From Verrucomicrobiales bacterium (GTDB taxonomy: Bacteria > Verrucomicrobiota > Verrucomicrobiia > Limisphaerales > UBA11320): a DNA stretch of 64,000 nt. The position numbers and the translations under genes were made by a program. Shown here in pieces: positions 15,941 to 24,497 of the stretch (positions within the stretch are counted from its first letter, which is position 1; each line of letters starts with the position of its first letter). The stretch covers positions 1 to 64,000 of the forward strand of contig JAEUHE010000151.1 of NCBI GenBank assembly GCA_016793885.1, given 5' to 3'. Below the pieces are notes generated by a model that ran no database searches, was not told the DNA's origin, and saw only the letters and a list, made by a program, of their open reading frames with translations.

Positions 15941-17497
15941 CTAGAGGGTGGGGCCGAGCATCCAGGGGGCGAACTCTTCGTCGCCTAGGCCGCACTCTTC
16001 ACTCTTGGTTCGCTCGCCGCCCGCAATGGCGATGATGCGTTCGAAAATCTCCCGCCCAACGCTTTCCACCGTCCCAGTGCCATCCAGGATCGTTCCCGCA
16101 TTGATATCCATGTCGTCTTGCTGATGCCGATACAGCGGGGTGTTGCTCGCAACTTTGATACAGGGCGTGGGCTTGCAGCCGTAGGCGCTCCCACGTCCGG
16201 TGGTGAACACGGCGATGTTGCATCCGCCGGCCACGAGACCTGTCATGCTGACGGGATCATACCCAGGCGTATCCATGAAACAAAATCCCGGGTCCTTGAT
16301 CTCCTCGGCATACCGGTAAACCGCTTGCAGCGGGGCCTGTCCGCCTTTGGCGATGGCTCCCAGGCTTTTCTCGTAGATGGTGGTCAATCCGCCGGCGCGA
16401 TTCCCGAAGGATGGGTTGTTGTCGATGCTGGTGCCGAACTGGGCGACGTGCGCTTCCCACCACCGAATCAACTCCAGCAGGCTGATGCGAACCTGAGGGT
16501 TCACGGCGCGTTGCGCCAGGAGATGTTCCGCTCCGTAAATCTCCGGGGTCTCGGCCAGGACAGAGGTCCCACCGGCGGCGACCAGGGCGTCGGAGGCACA
16601 GCCCAGCGCGGGATTGGCGGTGCACCCGCTGTGGCCATCGGACCCACCGCAGTTCAGTGCGAGCACGAGTTTGTCGAGACCCTGTGGGGTTCGTTGAAGC
16701 GCGTTGGCGCCGGGGAGTAGTCGTCGGACGGCTGCGATCCCGGCATTCACGGTTTTGCGCACGCCACCCGCTTGCTGAATGTTCAGCACAACCGGGGCGC
16801 TCACGCCGTCGAGGGCGCGATCGAGCCCCTGATTGGTGACGAGGGACGACACCTGATTCACTTCACAACCCAGGCCGATCAGGACATAGCCTCCGATATT
16901 CGGATGTCGAGCCATGCCGGCCAACACACGCTGAAGGAGTTCGGTGGGCCCGCCGGGGTCGATGGCGCAACCGCTCTTGTGAGTGAGCGCAATCACACCA
17001 TCGATGTTCGAGAACTCGCGCTGCAGCGACTCCCCTTTGAAAGCGTCCGCCACGTAGCGCGAGACGGAGGCGGAGCAATTTACGCTCGAGATCACCGCCA
17101 GGTAGTTGCGAGTTCCCACCTTGCCGGAGGGACGCAAGAATCCCGGGAACGTTCGAAGGGCAGGGGACGAGGGAGTTAAGCTCGAAGCGTTCGGGGCGGC
17201 CGCTGCGAAAGCCGGGGAATGGGGTGGCAGTTCCCCGGCTTCGAGATTGTGGCTGTGGACGTGGTCACCCGGAAGGATGTCCTGCGACGCTCGACCGATG
17301 TACTGGCCATACTTCAACACCGGCTCGCCGGCGGCGATGCGTCGCAAGGCCACTTTATGCCCCGGCGGGACGGCGCGCGAGTGGAAGCCCGTGCCGTCGG
17401 GTAGAGTGATGGTTTGGCCGGCTGGGAGCGGTTTTTTCAGCACCGCTACGGAATCGTCAGGGTGCAGGACGGCGGCAAACTCCATGAGGGCGGGCAT
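15941..17497 (-). CDS. UxaA family altronate dehydratase
   Basis: 518 residues, full length for the family. It dehydrates D-altronate to 2-keto-3-deoxygluconate in galacturonate breakdown; related members act on galactarate or other sugar acids, so the exact substrate is open. An N-terminal SAF-like segment (residues 1-90, with PAGQTI and GHKVALR) is followed by the UxaA core: GTRNYLAVISSVNCSASVS, HKSGCAIDPGGP, ALNCGGSDGHSGCTANPALG and TTGRGSAYGCKPTPCIKV, which hold the conserved cysteines. It starts 12 bases after the CPXCG gene and is probably co-transcribed with it. An alternative ATG lies four codons downstream. No uronate isomerase or kinase gene is near, so the pathway partners are elsewhere. 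Confidence 0.9.
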   Translation of the reverse strand: MPALMEFAAVLHPDDSVAVLKKPLPAGQTITLPDGTGFHSRAVPPGHKVALRRIAAGEPVLKYGQYIGRASQDILPGDHVHSHNLEAGELPPHSPAFAAAAPNASSLTPSSPALRTFPGFLRPSGKVGTRNYLAVISSVNCSASVSRYVADAFKGESLQREFSNIDGVIALTHKSGCAIDPGGPTELLQRVLAGMARHPNIGGYVLIGLGCEVNQVSSLVTNQGLDRALDGVSAPVVLNIQQAGGVRKTVNAGIAAVRRLLPGANALQRTPQGLDKLVLALNCGGSDGHSGCTANPALGCASDALVAAGGTSVLAETPEIYGAEHLLAQRAVNPQVRISLLELIRWWEAHVAQFGTSIDNNPSFGNRAGGLTTIYEKSLGAIAKGGQAPLQAVYRYAEEIKDPGFCFMDTPGYDPVSMTGLVAGGCNIAVFTTGRGSAYGCKPTPCIKVASNTPLYRHQQDDMDINAGTILDGTGTVESVGREIFERIIAIAGGERTKSEECGLGDEEFAPWMLGPTL

Positions 17498-17509
17498 GGG
17501 CGCGAGACG

Positions 17510-17686
17510 CTATCCGTTGGTGGAGACACTCACCAGTTCCCCGTCCTCGCACTCCACGAGCACCTCGAAGGGGCGGCAACATACCTCGCAATCGGTCGTG
17601 AACCGTTGAGATCCGACCGAGCCATCGATCATCAGGCAATTGTCCTGACCGCAGAATGGGCAGCTGACCGTTTCATTGTCCCGCAT
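17510..17686 (-). CDS. Small CPXCG-motif cysteine-rich protein
   Basis: A 58-residue protein starting MRDNETVSCPFCGQDN and ending LVSVSTNG. It has two cysteine pairs, CPFCG near residues 9-13 and CEVCCRP near 33-39, spaced as in the family of small CPXCG cysteine-rich proteins found widely in Proteobacteria and other phyla; the fold is a zinc ribbon. The pattern E-x-L-V-E-C-E-D-G-E near the end is also characteristic. The function of the family is unknown. The gene sits between bcp and uxaA on the same strand. Confidence 0.88.
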   Translation of the reverse strand: MRDNETVSCPFCGQDNCLMIDGSVGSQRFTTDCEVCCRPFEVLVECEDGELVSVSTNG

Positions 17687-17749
17687 TCCGCAGACTCAAC
17701 CGGAAGCTGCGCTCAGATGCAAAGGCGAAATGGGACTGTCTGGCCCGGG

Positions 17750-18223
17750 TTAAAGAGCAGCTAACACTTCGGCGGCATGCTCCTCCGGTTTTACCTTCGG
17801 CCAGATCTTCTTGATCTTGCCGTCGTCTCCGATGAGGAAGGTGACCCGATGAGTACCTTGATACTTGCGACCCATGAACATCTTTTCGCCCCAAACACCG
17901 TACGCTTCAACAATCCGATGGTCCTCATCCGCCAGTAACGGAAAGGGAAGATTGAACTTCTCGATGAATTTATCGTGGGCTTTCACAGAGTCCACGCTGA
18001 CTCCCAGGATGACCGCACCCTTTTTCTTGAACGCCGCGAATTCATCGCGGAACGCACAAGCCTGCTTGGTGCAACCCGGTGTGTCGTCCTTGGGGTAGAA
18101 GTAGAGGATCACGGGCTTGCCCTTAAAGTCCTTGAGTGACGCCGTCCCTCCTCCACTGGTTGGAGCGGAGAAGAGCGGCGCCTTGTCTCCTTCCTTAAGT
18201 TCGATGCTAGGTTCTTTAGCCAT
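17750..18223 (-). CDS. bcp: Thioredoxin-dependent thiol peroxidase (Bcp-type peroxiredoxin)
   Basis: 157 residues, the usual size. It reduces hydrogen and organic hydroperoxides with electrons from thioredoxin in the cytoplasm. The AhpC/TSA fold carries the motif YPKDDTPGCTKQACAFRD: Cys51 is the peroxidatic residue and Cys56 sits at the five-residue spacing typical of Bcp with an intramolecular disulfide. The conserved Arg lies in GTHRVTFLIG. The gene is divergent from the secreted esterase gene and first in a run with the CPXCG protein and uxaA; gaps of 63 and 12 bases allow a common transcript. Confidence 0.94.
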   Translation of the reverse strand: MAKEPSIELKEGDKAPLFSAPTSGGGTASLKDFKGKPVILYFYPKDDTPGCTKQACAFRDEFAAFKKKGAVILGVSVDSVKAHDKFIEKFNLPFPLLADEDHRIVEAYGVWGEKMFMGRKYQGTHRVTFLIGDDGKIKKIWPKVKPEEHAAEVLAAL

Positions 18224-18349
18224 AGATTTGTGGTCTGAAATTAGCGCGGAAGCGTCGGGCGTCTAGGGGGAAAGTGAGAGTTGGACAGCTTCTCTCCGTC
18301 CGGGCTAGGATCTACCATCCACCACAGTCGGAGGAGCATCAGGTCATCT

Positions 18350-20824
18350 ATGAATACACAAGGCCCGATAGGGCAGCAAACCGAGCGGCGCCCCGATCGC
18401 AGGGGAGCAAGAGCGTCCCAGGCCTCTCTAGTCCGATGGTGGGGATGGGTCTTAACGACCTTGGCAATCGGGGGCCAAGTCGGCTTCGGGGCCACGGTGG
18501 ATGATTTTCTGCCACTGCGATATACGAACTCACCCACCCAGATTCTTCCGGCACGCCTCTGGACTCCGCGGAATCCATTGCCCGACCAAAAGTATCCCTT
18601 GGTGTTGTTCTTGCACGGGGCGGGGGAACGTGGGACGGACAATCGGCTGCAACTCGACGGCCAGGCGGCGCAACTCGTGTTCGTGGAGCCCCACAACCAG
18701 GCCCGCTGGCCGTGCTTTATGCTCGCCCCCCAGTGCCCTCCGGGCCTGACCTGGGCTGGCATGAACGCCGGGGACACTTGGGGGGATCCAGATGGGACGG
18801 GAGACTTTACCGCTCAGCCAACCTGGCCGCTGGCGAGCGTGATGGCACTGCTGGCACAGCTAACGAACAGCGGCCCCTATGCCGCCCAAATCGACGTGTC
18901 GCGGCTGTTGGTCACGGGGCTGTCCATGGGCGGATTTGGGACTTGGGAAGCAATCTCCCGCTGGCCCGGAGTGTTTCGCGGCGCGGTACCGATTTGCGGT
19001 GGCGGCGATCCACGAAGGGTGTCCAGCATCGGATCGGTGCCGGTGTGGGCTTTTCATGCTGAGGACGATGGCGTCGTGTTGGTGGGTCGGTCGCGTCAAA
19101 TGATTCTATCGCTGCGGGCCCTCGGGCAGTCGGTTCGTTATACCGAGTTCCCAGCCAGCCTCGGAGTAGGTCATGGATCCTGGATTCCTGCGTATGGGGA
19201 TGGCGGCCTTTTGCCTTGGCTGTTCGGTGAGGTTGTTTCGCTCGGGGGAGATGGACTTTACACCGAGTATTTTGGCACCACCAACTGGTCGGGAGCCGTC
19301 CGAACCAGGCGCGTAGAACCGGCCCCTGATCTCAATTGGGGGACTTCAGCTCCGGCCGGAGCCCCGGCCGACCGCTTCAGCGCGCGGTTGCAGGCGTACT
19401 GGGTTGTGCCGGAGACGGGACGTTACACCTTCAGAGCCAGCGCTGACGATCAGCTGTCGGTTTGGATCGATGACCAACCGCTCATCCCCTCGGAGCCGGT
19501 TATGACCAACGGAGTCGTCGCCAGTCGCGAACTTACCGCTGGTCGACACGCGCTCCGCTTGGACTACGCTGAACTGACGGGACGGGCGTGGATGCGGTTG
19601 GAGGCGGGACTGGAGGGCCAGGCCGTTCGTCCCTTGGCGATGGATGCCTTGTTCTCCGACGTGCAGCGGGTAGAGCCTCCCACCTTCGATCCTCCGGCAG
19701 GTTCGTACGCAGGCGCCCAGTGGGTGAGCCTGGCCTGTGCCACCCCGAGTGCCATCATTCGCTACACGACGAATGGAATGGCTCCCAGCTCTCAGTCCAC
19801 GCGTTATACTGGACCGGTTTGGGTGGCCGCCCCGGGGTTGCTGCGCGCGGCAGCGACTCAAGCGGGTTCGACCAACAGTCAGTTGGCCAGTGCCGACTAC
19901 CAGATCTATCCGGCGATTTTAGCCTCGCCGACCAACCGAGTGCTAGCACCGGGAGCCCCGGGAACATTCACGGTGATGGCGGTCGGAAAGGGGCCGCTGC
20001 AGTATCAGTGGTATCGGGACGGAGCGGCGCTGCTGGACGAAACCAACGCCAGCCTCACGTTCTCCCAGGCGCAGGTGGCCTGGAGTGGATCTTACACGGT
20101 TGCCGTGACGGATGAATTTGCATCTGTGACCTCGGCCCCGGCGGCCCTTTTCGTGGGACTGAAGCCGACCTTTTTGGTTCGTCCCCAAACCACCAGCGTG
20201 CTCCTGGGGGATTCGGCCTCCTTCTCCGCGGAGGTTACCGGGACTCCCCCCTTTCTATTCAGCTGGCGTCGCAACGGCCAGCCGTTCACGAACCTGCTCC
20301 GGGCCGAGAATTTTTGCATCCTGACGATTCCGGTCGTGGACAGCACTCATTTAGCTTCCTACACCGTAACGGTCACCAACCGGGCCGGAACCAGTTTTGC
20401 GAGCCCTACGGTTCGACTCTCGGGGCTGGCGGACCTCGACAATGACCGCTTGCCGGATGCTTGGGAGACCCAGTATGGATTGAATCCGGGAGTGCCTTCC
20501 GAATTGACGTTGGATTCCGATGGTGACGGCCGAAGCGATCGGGACGAGTATTTGGCCAGCACCCATCCTCGGGAAGGGACAGATTTTCTGACTCTACAAG
20601 CCACGTCGGCGCCAGGAGATCAACTCGAACTCAGCTTTGCGATGAGGTCGAATCGGACCTATCGCATCGTGCAAGCGCTGGCTTTGGGGGCGGGAGACTG
20701 GAACTCGCTGGCCGACGTGCCGGCCTCTCTCAGCAATCGCTGGGCTAGCATTCTTGTCCCGGTGGGAGACGGAGTGCCCCACTTCTATTACCGGCTGATC
20801 ACACCTGCCCCGAGTGGGCGTTAA
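18350..20824 (+). CDS. Secreted multidomain esterase with PA14, chitobiase-C and Ig-like domains
   Basis: 824 residues from the ATG at 18350, which has GGAGGAG twelve bases upstream; the frame stays open further upstream but without a better start. After an export signal (WWGWVLTTLAIGGQVGFG) comes an alpha/beta hydrolase of the PHB-depolymerase/prolyl-oligopeptidase-like type: oxyanion segment VLFLHGAGERG, nucleophile Ser192 in GLSMGGFG, Asp in FHAEDDGVV and His275 in VGHGSW. Then a PA14 domain (GLYTEYFGTTNWSGAV, ADDQLSVWIDD), a chitobiase/hexosaminidase C-terminal domain (FDPPAGSYAGAQWV, IRYTTNGMAPS), two Ig-like domains, a calcium-type thrombospondin-3 stretch (DLDNDRLPDAWETQYGLNPG) and a tail ending FYYRL. 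It probably deacylates polysaccharides. It is convergent with, and overlaps by four bases, the next gene. Confidence 0.88.
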   Translation: MNTQGPIGQQTERRPDRRGARASQASLVRWWGWVLTTLAIGGQVGFGATVDDFLPLRYTNSPTQILPARLWTPRNPLPDQKYPLVLFLHGAGERGTDNRLQLDGQAAQLVFVEPHNQARWPCFMLAPQCPPGLTWAGMNAGDTWGDPDGTGDFTAQPTWPLASVMALLAQLTNSGPYAAQIDVSRLLVTGLSMGGFGTWEAISRWPGVFRGAVPICGGGDPRRVSSIGSVPVWAFHAEDDGVVLVGRSRQMILSLRALGQSVRYTEFPASLGVGHGSWIPAYGDGGLLPWLFGEVVSLGGDGLYTEYFGTTNWSGAVRTRRVEPAPDLNWGTSAPAGAPADRFSARLQAYWVVPETGRYTFRASADDQLSVWIDDQPLIPSEPVMTNGVVASRELTAGRHALRLDYAELTGRAWMRLEAGLEGQAVRPLAMDALFSDVQRVEPPTFDPPAGSYAGAQWVSLACATPSAIIRYTTNGMAPSSQSTRYTGPVWVAAPGLLRAAATQAGSTNSQLASADYQIYPAILASPTNRVLAPGAPGTFTVMAVGKGPLQYQWYRDGAALLDETNASLTFSQAQVAWSGSYTVAVTDEFASVTSAPAALFVGLKPTFLVRPQTTSVLLGDSASFSAEVTGTPPFLFSWRRNGQPFTNLLRAENFCILTIPVVDSTHLASYTVTVTNRAGTSFASPTVRLSGLADLDNDRLPDAWETQYGLNPGVPSELTLDSDGDGRSDRDEYLASTHPREGTDFLTLQATSAPGDQLELSFAMRSNRTYRIVQALALGAGDWNSLADVPASLSNRWASILVPVGDGVPHFYYRLITPAPSGR

Positions 20825-21813
20825 GGCTTCGTGCTGGATGCGTAGAGCCGAGCAAGGTCCAAGAGCAAGGGTTCCAAGCTGGAGTAATAGTCATCCTCGC
20901 TCAGGGTCGCCTTGGTTTCACGTAACCGGGCGATCTTGAGTTCTATTTGATCACGCTGTTGGCGCAGAGCAGGCGGCAGCGCTCGCTCGGTGAGATTGGG
21001 AACCAGGCACAGCTGATTGGCTCGCAGACCGTCCGGTTCGGCTCCGTCCTTGGCTTTCTTGACAGCACGCACGCCGCGAAACCAATCGGCGGGTGTTCCC
21101 AAGCCGTCGCCATTGTCGTCGAGCAACGGATGCTCGGTCGCCATGCGTTGTTCAAGTTGGTAGAAATCGGCCGTGCGTTTGGCGGCCGTCAGATGAGCCT
21201 CCAACAGAGAGGTCTGACCATCTTTGTCGAGATCTGCCTCTGGATCGGCGATGGCGGCGCTGATGAAGTCTCCGTAGCGGGCAAAATTCTGTTCCGCGCC
21301 GTTTTTGGTAGCCGTCAGGATGCTGCGACCTTCGCCGGACAACGCCTTGAGAAAAGGGCCGCTGGCGGAGGTGCAGTTGATCACAGCAAGACGCCGTCGG
21401 AAGGGTTTCAGCCATTCTGCCAGTTCCTGGGCTGTGACGTCGTAGCCAGTCAGGTTGAATTTGGCTTCCTTGCCGTTGAAGGTTCCATGGCCAATGAGGA
21501 CGATCCACAGATCGCCCCAACCTTCCTTGGGTTCGGAATTGAGGGCCTCGCGCAGCTGTTGAATCGAGTTGGTGGCGGTTGCGGGATCGAATCCGATCGG
21601 AACGGCGGAGAGCTCGGCCTTCTGGGCGGCGGCCAGCCAGCGATCTCCCCATTCCTTGAACAGGGTTTGATAGGTTTCCTCCCCCGGGGCGCCCAGAACG
21701 ACGAGCAGTCGGCTACGGGCGGGAGGCGCGCCGGTGGCGGCTGAGTCGGCAGCGGGGAGAGCTGCGCGCATCATGGACAGACCGAGGAGAATCGGCAGCA
21801 GAATCCGTGTCAC
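20821..21813 (-). CDS. Exported clan-CD (caspase/legumain-like) cysteine peptidase homologue
   Basis: 330 residues from the GTG at 21813. This start is chosen because it shares GTGA with the stop of the upstream gene, has AGGA six bases before it and opens into a signal peptide (MTRILLPILLGLSMMRAALP). The core reads like a clan-CD fold: a strand (RLLVVLGAPGEE), then WIVLIGHGTFNG with candidate catalytic His109, then LAVINCTSASG with candidate Cys147 after a hydrophobic strand. C13 and caspase-like peptidases have just this order of His-Gly and Cys. The pattern is convincing but the family is divergent, so activity is inferred. A later stretch holds LLDDNGDGLG, a possible calcium site, and the C terminus is a helical coiled segment. 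Coupled to the VWA protein. Confidence 0.65.
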   Translation of the reverse strand: MTRILLPILLGLSMMRAALPAADSAATGAPPARSRLLVVLGAPGEETYQTLFKEWGDRWLAAAQKAELSAVPIGFDPATATNSIQQLREALNSEPKEGWGDLWIVLIGHGTFNGKEAKFNLTGYDVTAQELAEWLKPFRRRLAVINCTSASGPFLKALSGEGRSILTATKNGAEQNFARYGDFISAAIADPEADLDKDGQTSLLEAHLTAAKRTADFYQLEQRMATEHPLLDDNGDGLGTPADWFRGVRAVKKAKDGAEPDGLRANQLCLVPNLTERALPPALRQQRDQIELKIARLRETKATLSEDDYYSSLEPLLLDLARLYASSTKP

Positions 21814-24179
21814 GCGAGTCCTTTCCAACGGCGGACGCCCCATTCTCCGATGAAACAGGCCAGTGCGAAGAGGAACACCAGGGAGCGGTGCCACAGCGGG
21901 GTGCTGGCGGTCTCCATGAGGGGCACTTTGCGATTGGGCAAGCCGTTGACAAAGCTGTTCAGGCCGGAGGCCGGAACGACCTCGCCTCCCGTCACGCGGG
22001 CAAGGGTTTCGAGCAGGCCGGTGTTCGGCTTCAGGGCCTGAAATTCCTCGTTGCCGATGTTGGATGCCCAGCCGCCGGAAATTTTTCCTTCCTCCACTCC
22101 GGTTCCCGAAGTCGCCACGACGCGTGCTTCAAAGGCCCCGGCCTCGCGGGGGATGTAGGTGGTCTCGTACACCCCGGGCTCGGTCGCCGAAGGCTCGGCG
22201 GTCAGTCGAACCGTCGATCGGTTCGTGCCGACGGCAGTCATCTGCTCCACGACGATGGAGGCGCTGACGTTATCGAGGGGTAGAAAATCCTTGCCCCGCA
22301 CGCGCACCCGCAGGGTGGTCGACTGGTTGGGATCGGACAGATTTGTCTCGGTTTCCAATTCGACGCGTTTCGGCACATCGGCCACGAGCCAGCGGACCAG
22401 CTGACGCCAGGCTTTGTCCATATCCTGGTGCAACTCTGCGTCCTTGAGGCCCCATCGCCACAGATCGCCGATCATGACGGCGGCGGTGCGGCCGTTTCCG
22501 AATCGCTGAGTGACGATGGCGGGGTATTGGGTTCCCTGATCGTCCTTGACGGTGGCAACTACGGTGGCTCCCGGCTTAAAGTCCCGGACTTGGTTGAGCA
22601 CTTTGAACCCGGGCATGGCATCGATTCGAACCTGCTCATCGACTTCCTGGCTGCGCAGGCGAGCCCAGGGTTGCAGCAATCCTTCCCGGGTGAGGCTGAA
22701 CTTGAGTTGGTTGGTGGCGGGACGGGTTACGGGGGGGGCATCCAGGTAGACTGGCAGCATGTCCCCCACGGGGGTGCGCTGGTATTTCCCTTGTTGGAAG
22801 CATTCCTGTCCGCCGAGCATGAGCAAGCCGCCGCCGCGCAAGGAGACAAACTTTTGCAACAATAGCAACTGGTCGGGACTGAAGAACTCCGCCTCCAGAT
22901 CGTCGATGATGACGGCATGGTAGGCGAAGAGATCCTCCGGCAGTTTGGGGAACCCGCCGCGCAGCTCATTTTGATCTCGGAGGTTCAGTCGGATCAGCAC
23001 GGGTTGATCGTAGCGCTCGATCTCTTCCTTATCCTGGTTTCCAAAGCCACGGAACAGCGGATTGCTGGACTCGCCGGTCCGGCCTCGGAAATCGAACTTG
23101 GGCTCGCGACGGGCGATGCGGATGAGGCCAACCAACTGCACCTGGCTGTCCTCTTGGAGGGCGCGGTTCAGAAACTTGTATTCCCAATTTGGACGGCCGG
23201 ACACGTAGAGCACACGAAACGGATCCTGCCCGCGGTCGACAGAGAAGTGGCGAGAGTTATTGGCCAGGGTTGCTTCGGAGGTGGGGAGCGGTGGGGAACT
23301 GGACGATCGCTCGTCCTGAGCCAGGACCTTGACTTGGTAGTGGCTCAGTCCGGCGTGGTCGGGCTTGAACTGAAAGCGGAACGCCACTCGGGCGTCGTCA
23401 CTGGTGGGAGTTTCGGTCTGCTCAGCGATGACCTTGCCGGCCATGTCGAGCAACTGCGCGGAGATCTTGCGTCCAGAGTAGCCGAACGCCGCGACATCGG
23501 CCTGGGCACTCACGGGCGCATCCTCAAAGGCGGTCTGAGTGGCACTCACTCCGGTCAGAGCGATGTCCCGAGCCGGCGCGTTTCGGCCCAGGACCACCGG
23601 GTAGATGGGGGGGAGTCCATTGGTATCCGTGATACCTTTGGGCAGATCGGTGGCATTCCCGTCGGTAAAGAGCAGGATGCCCGCGACGGGTTGACCTTGG
23701 AAGCGTTCTTTCAGGGACGCGAGGGCGGATCCCAGGGCGGACGCCTTACCATCGAAGGGGAGATCCGAGAAGGCCTCTACGCGCTGGACCCGGGAGCTGA
23801 AGGTGTAGGATCGCACCTGAAAATCCTTGGCCAGAGTGCTTTGCCAGGCTGGCCCCTCCTCGACCAGGAGCTTTTTGAGTTCATCTCCTCGGCTTTGGGC
23901 ACTGCCCTGGTCCTTGATCTGGAGGCTCATACTATTGTCCGCCAGAACCAGAAAGAAGTTGGCTCCTGATCGGGCGCGTTCCGCCACCCACACCGGTTCG
24001 AGCAAGCACAGAGCCAAGGCGATCAGACCGAGAATCTTGAGGCTCAGGCATAGAAGTTTGTATGCCGGGGAGAGTCGGGAGTTGCGATAACCCCACGCGA
24101 GAAAGACGAGCGCGACGAGCAGCAGCAAGGCCGCTGGCATCAGCCAGTTCAGCGCGTTGAAGAGGATCGCAGCGAACAT
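21810..24179 (-). CDS. VWA-domain membrane protein with glutamine-amidotransferase-like domain
   Basis: 789 residues. Two N-terminal transmembrane helices (about 11-29 and 44-62) and one at the C terminus (about 765-780) anchor a large outer part. The VWA domain has an intact metal site: DNSMS at residues 81-85 (DxSxS) and LLFTDGNATD. Further on, FRVLYVSGRPNWEYKFLNRA and YHAVIIDDLEAEFFS with GGGLLMLGG are features of the glutamine-amidotransferase-like domain found with VWA in planctomycete and verrucomicrobial proteins. The usual partners, a MoxR ATPase and a DUF58 protein, are not next to it. Instead its stop overlaps the start of the clan-CD-like gene (GTGA), suggesting a coupled pair. The ATG at 24179 is well placed before the first helix. 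Confidence 0.82.
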   Translation of the reverse strand: MFAAILFNALNWLMPAALLLLVALVFLAWGYRNSRLSPAYKLLCLSLKILGLIALALCLLEPVWVAERARSGANFFLVLADNSMSLQIKDQGSAQSRGDELKKLLVEEGPAWQSTLAKDFQVRSYTFSSRVQRVEAFSDLPFDGKASALGSALASLKERFQGQPVAGILLFTDGNATDLPKGITDTNGLPPIYPVVLGRNAPARDIALTGVSATQTAFEDAPVSAQADVAAFGYSGRKISAQLLDMAGKVIAEQTETPTSDDARVAFRFQFKPDHAGLSHYQVKVLAQDERSSSSPPLPTSEATLANNSRHFSVDRGQDPFRVLYVSGRPNWEYKFLNRALQEDSQVQLVGLIRIARREPKFDFRGRTGESSNPLFRGFGNQDKEEIERYDQPVLIRLNLRDQNELRGGFPKLPEDLFAYHAVIIDDLEAEFFSPDQLLLLQKFVSLRGGGLLMLGGQECFQQGKYQRTPVGDMLPVYLDAPPVTRPATNQLKFSLTREGLLQPWARLRSQEVDEQVRIDAMPGFKVLNQVRDFKPGATVVATVKDDQGTQYPAIVTQRFGNGRTAAVMIGDLWRWGLKDAELHQDMDKAWRQLVRWLVADVPKRVELETETNLSDPNQSTTLRVRVRGKDFLPLDNVSASIVVEQMTAVGTNRSTVRLTAEPSATEPGVYETTYIPREAGAFEARVVATSGTGVEEGKISGGWASNIGNEEFQALKPNTGLLETLARVTGGEVVPASGLNSFVNGLPNRKVPLMETASTPLWHRSLVFLFALACFIGEWGVRRWKGLA

Positions 24180-24374
24180 TCGAGTCGGACTATGCCAAGG
24201 GCTGGCTCAGATGCGAATAAATTATTGGGGGCCGGGGTTGGGGGGGCAGGAGTGGGCTCGACCAGAACAGAACCCCAAGGTCAATCGGATCGATCTTCGA
24301 TCTAGTCTCTCCCTACCTGGGTGACGATTCCCTTCAAGTCTCACCCGGAATTAACCATCTGCAGGCGTCCTGTC

Positions 24375-24464
24375 CAAAGGACCGGTGAAGTGAGGCCTGT
24401 CCCTGATCGCGCAGGCGTTCAAAGGACGAGTGAAGTGAGGCCTGTCCCTGATTGCGCTGGCGTT
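24375..24464. repeat. Two tandem 45-bp repeats
   Basis: Two adjacent 45-base units, 24375-24419 and 24420-24464, sharing GTGAAGTGAGGCCTGTCCCT and differing at only a few positions. They lie in the leader ahead of the ABC transporter start. The frame is open through them, but the start codon after the repeats is more plausible. Confidence 0.85.
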
Positions 24465-24497
24465 TGGGGAGGTGAATTCCTAGGCTGCGACCCGTTC

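Noticed and set aside
22917-23969. A 350-codon plus-strand frame
   Set aside because: It is a shadow of the VWA protein gene, caused by GC-rich third positions, and has no start signal.
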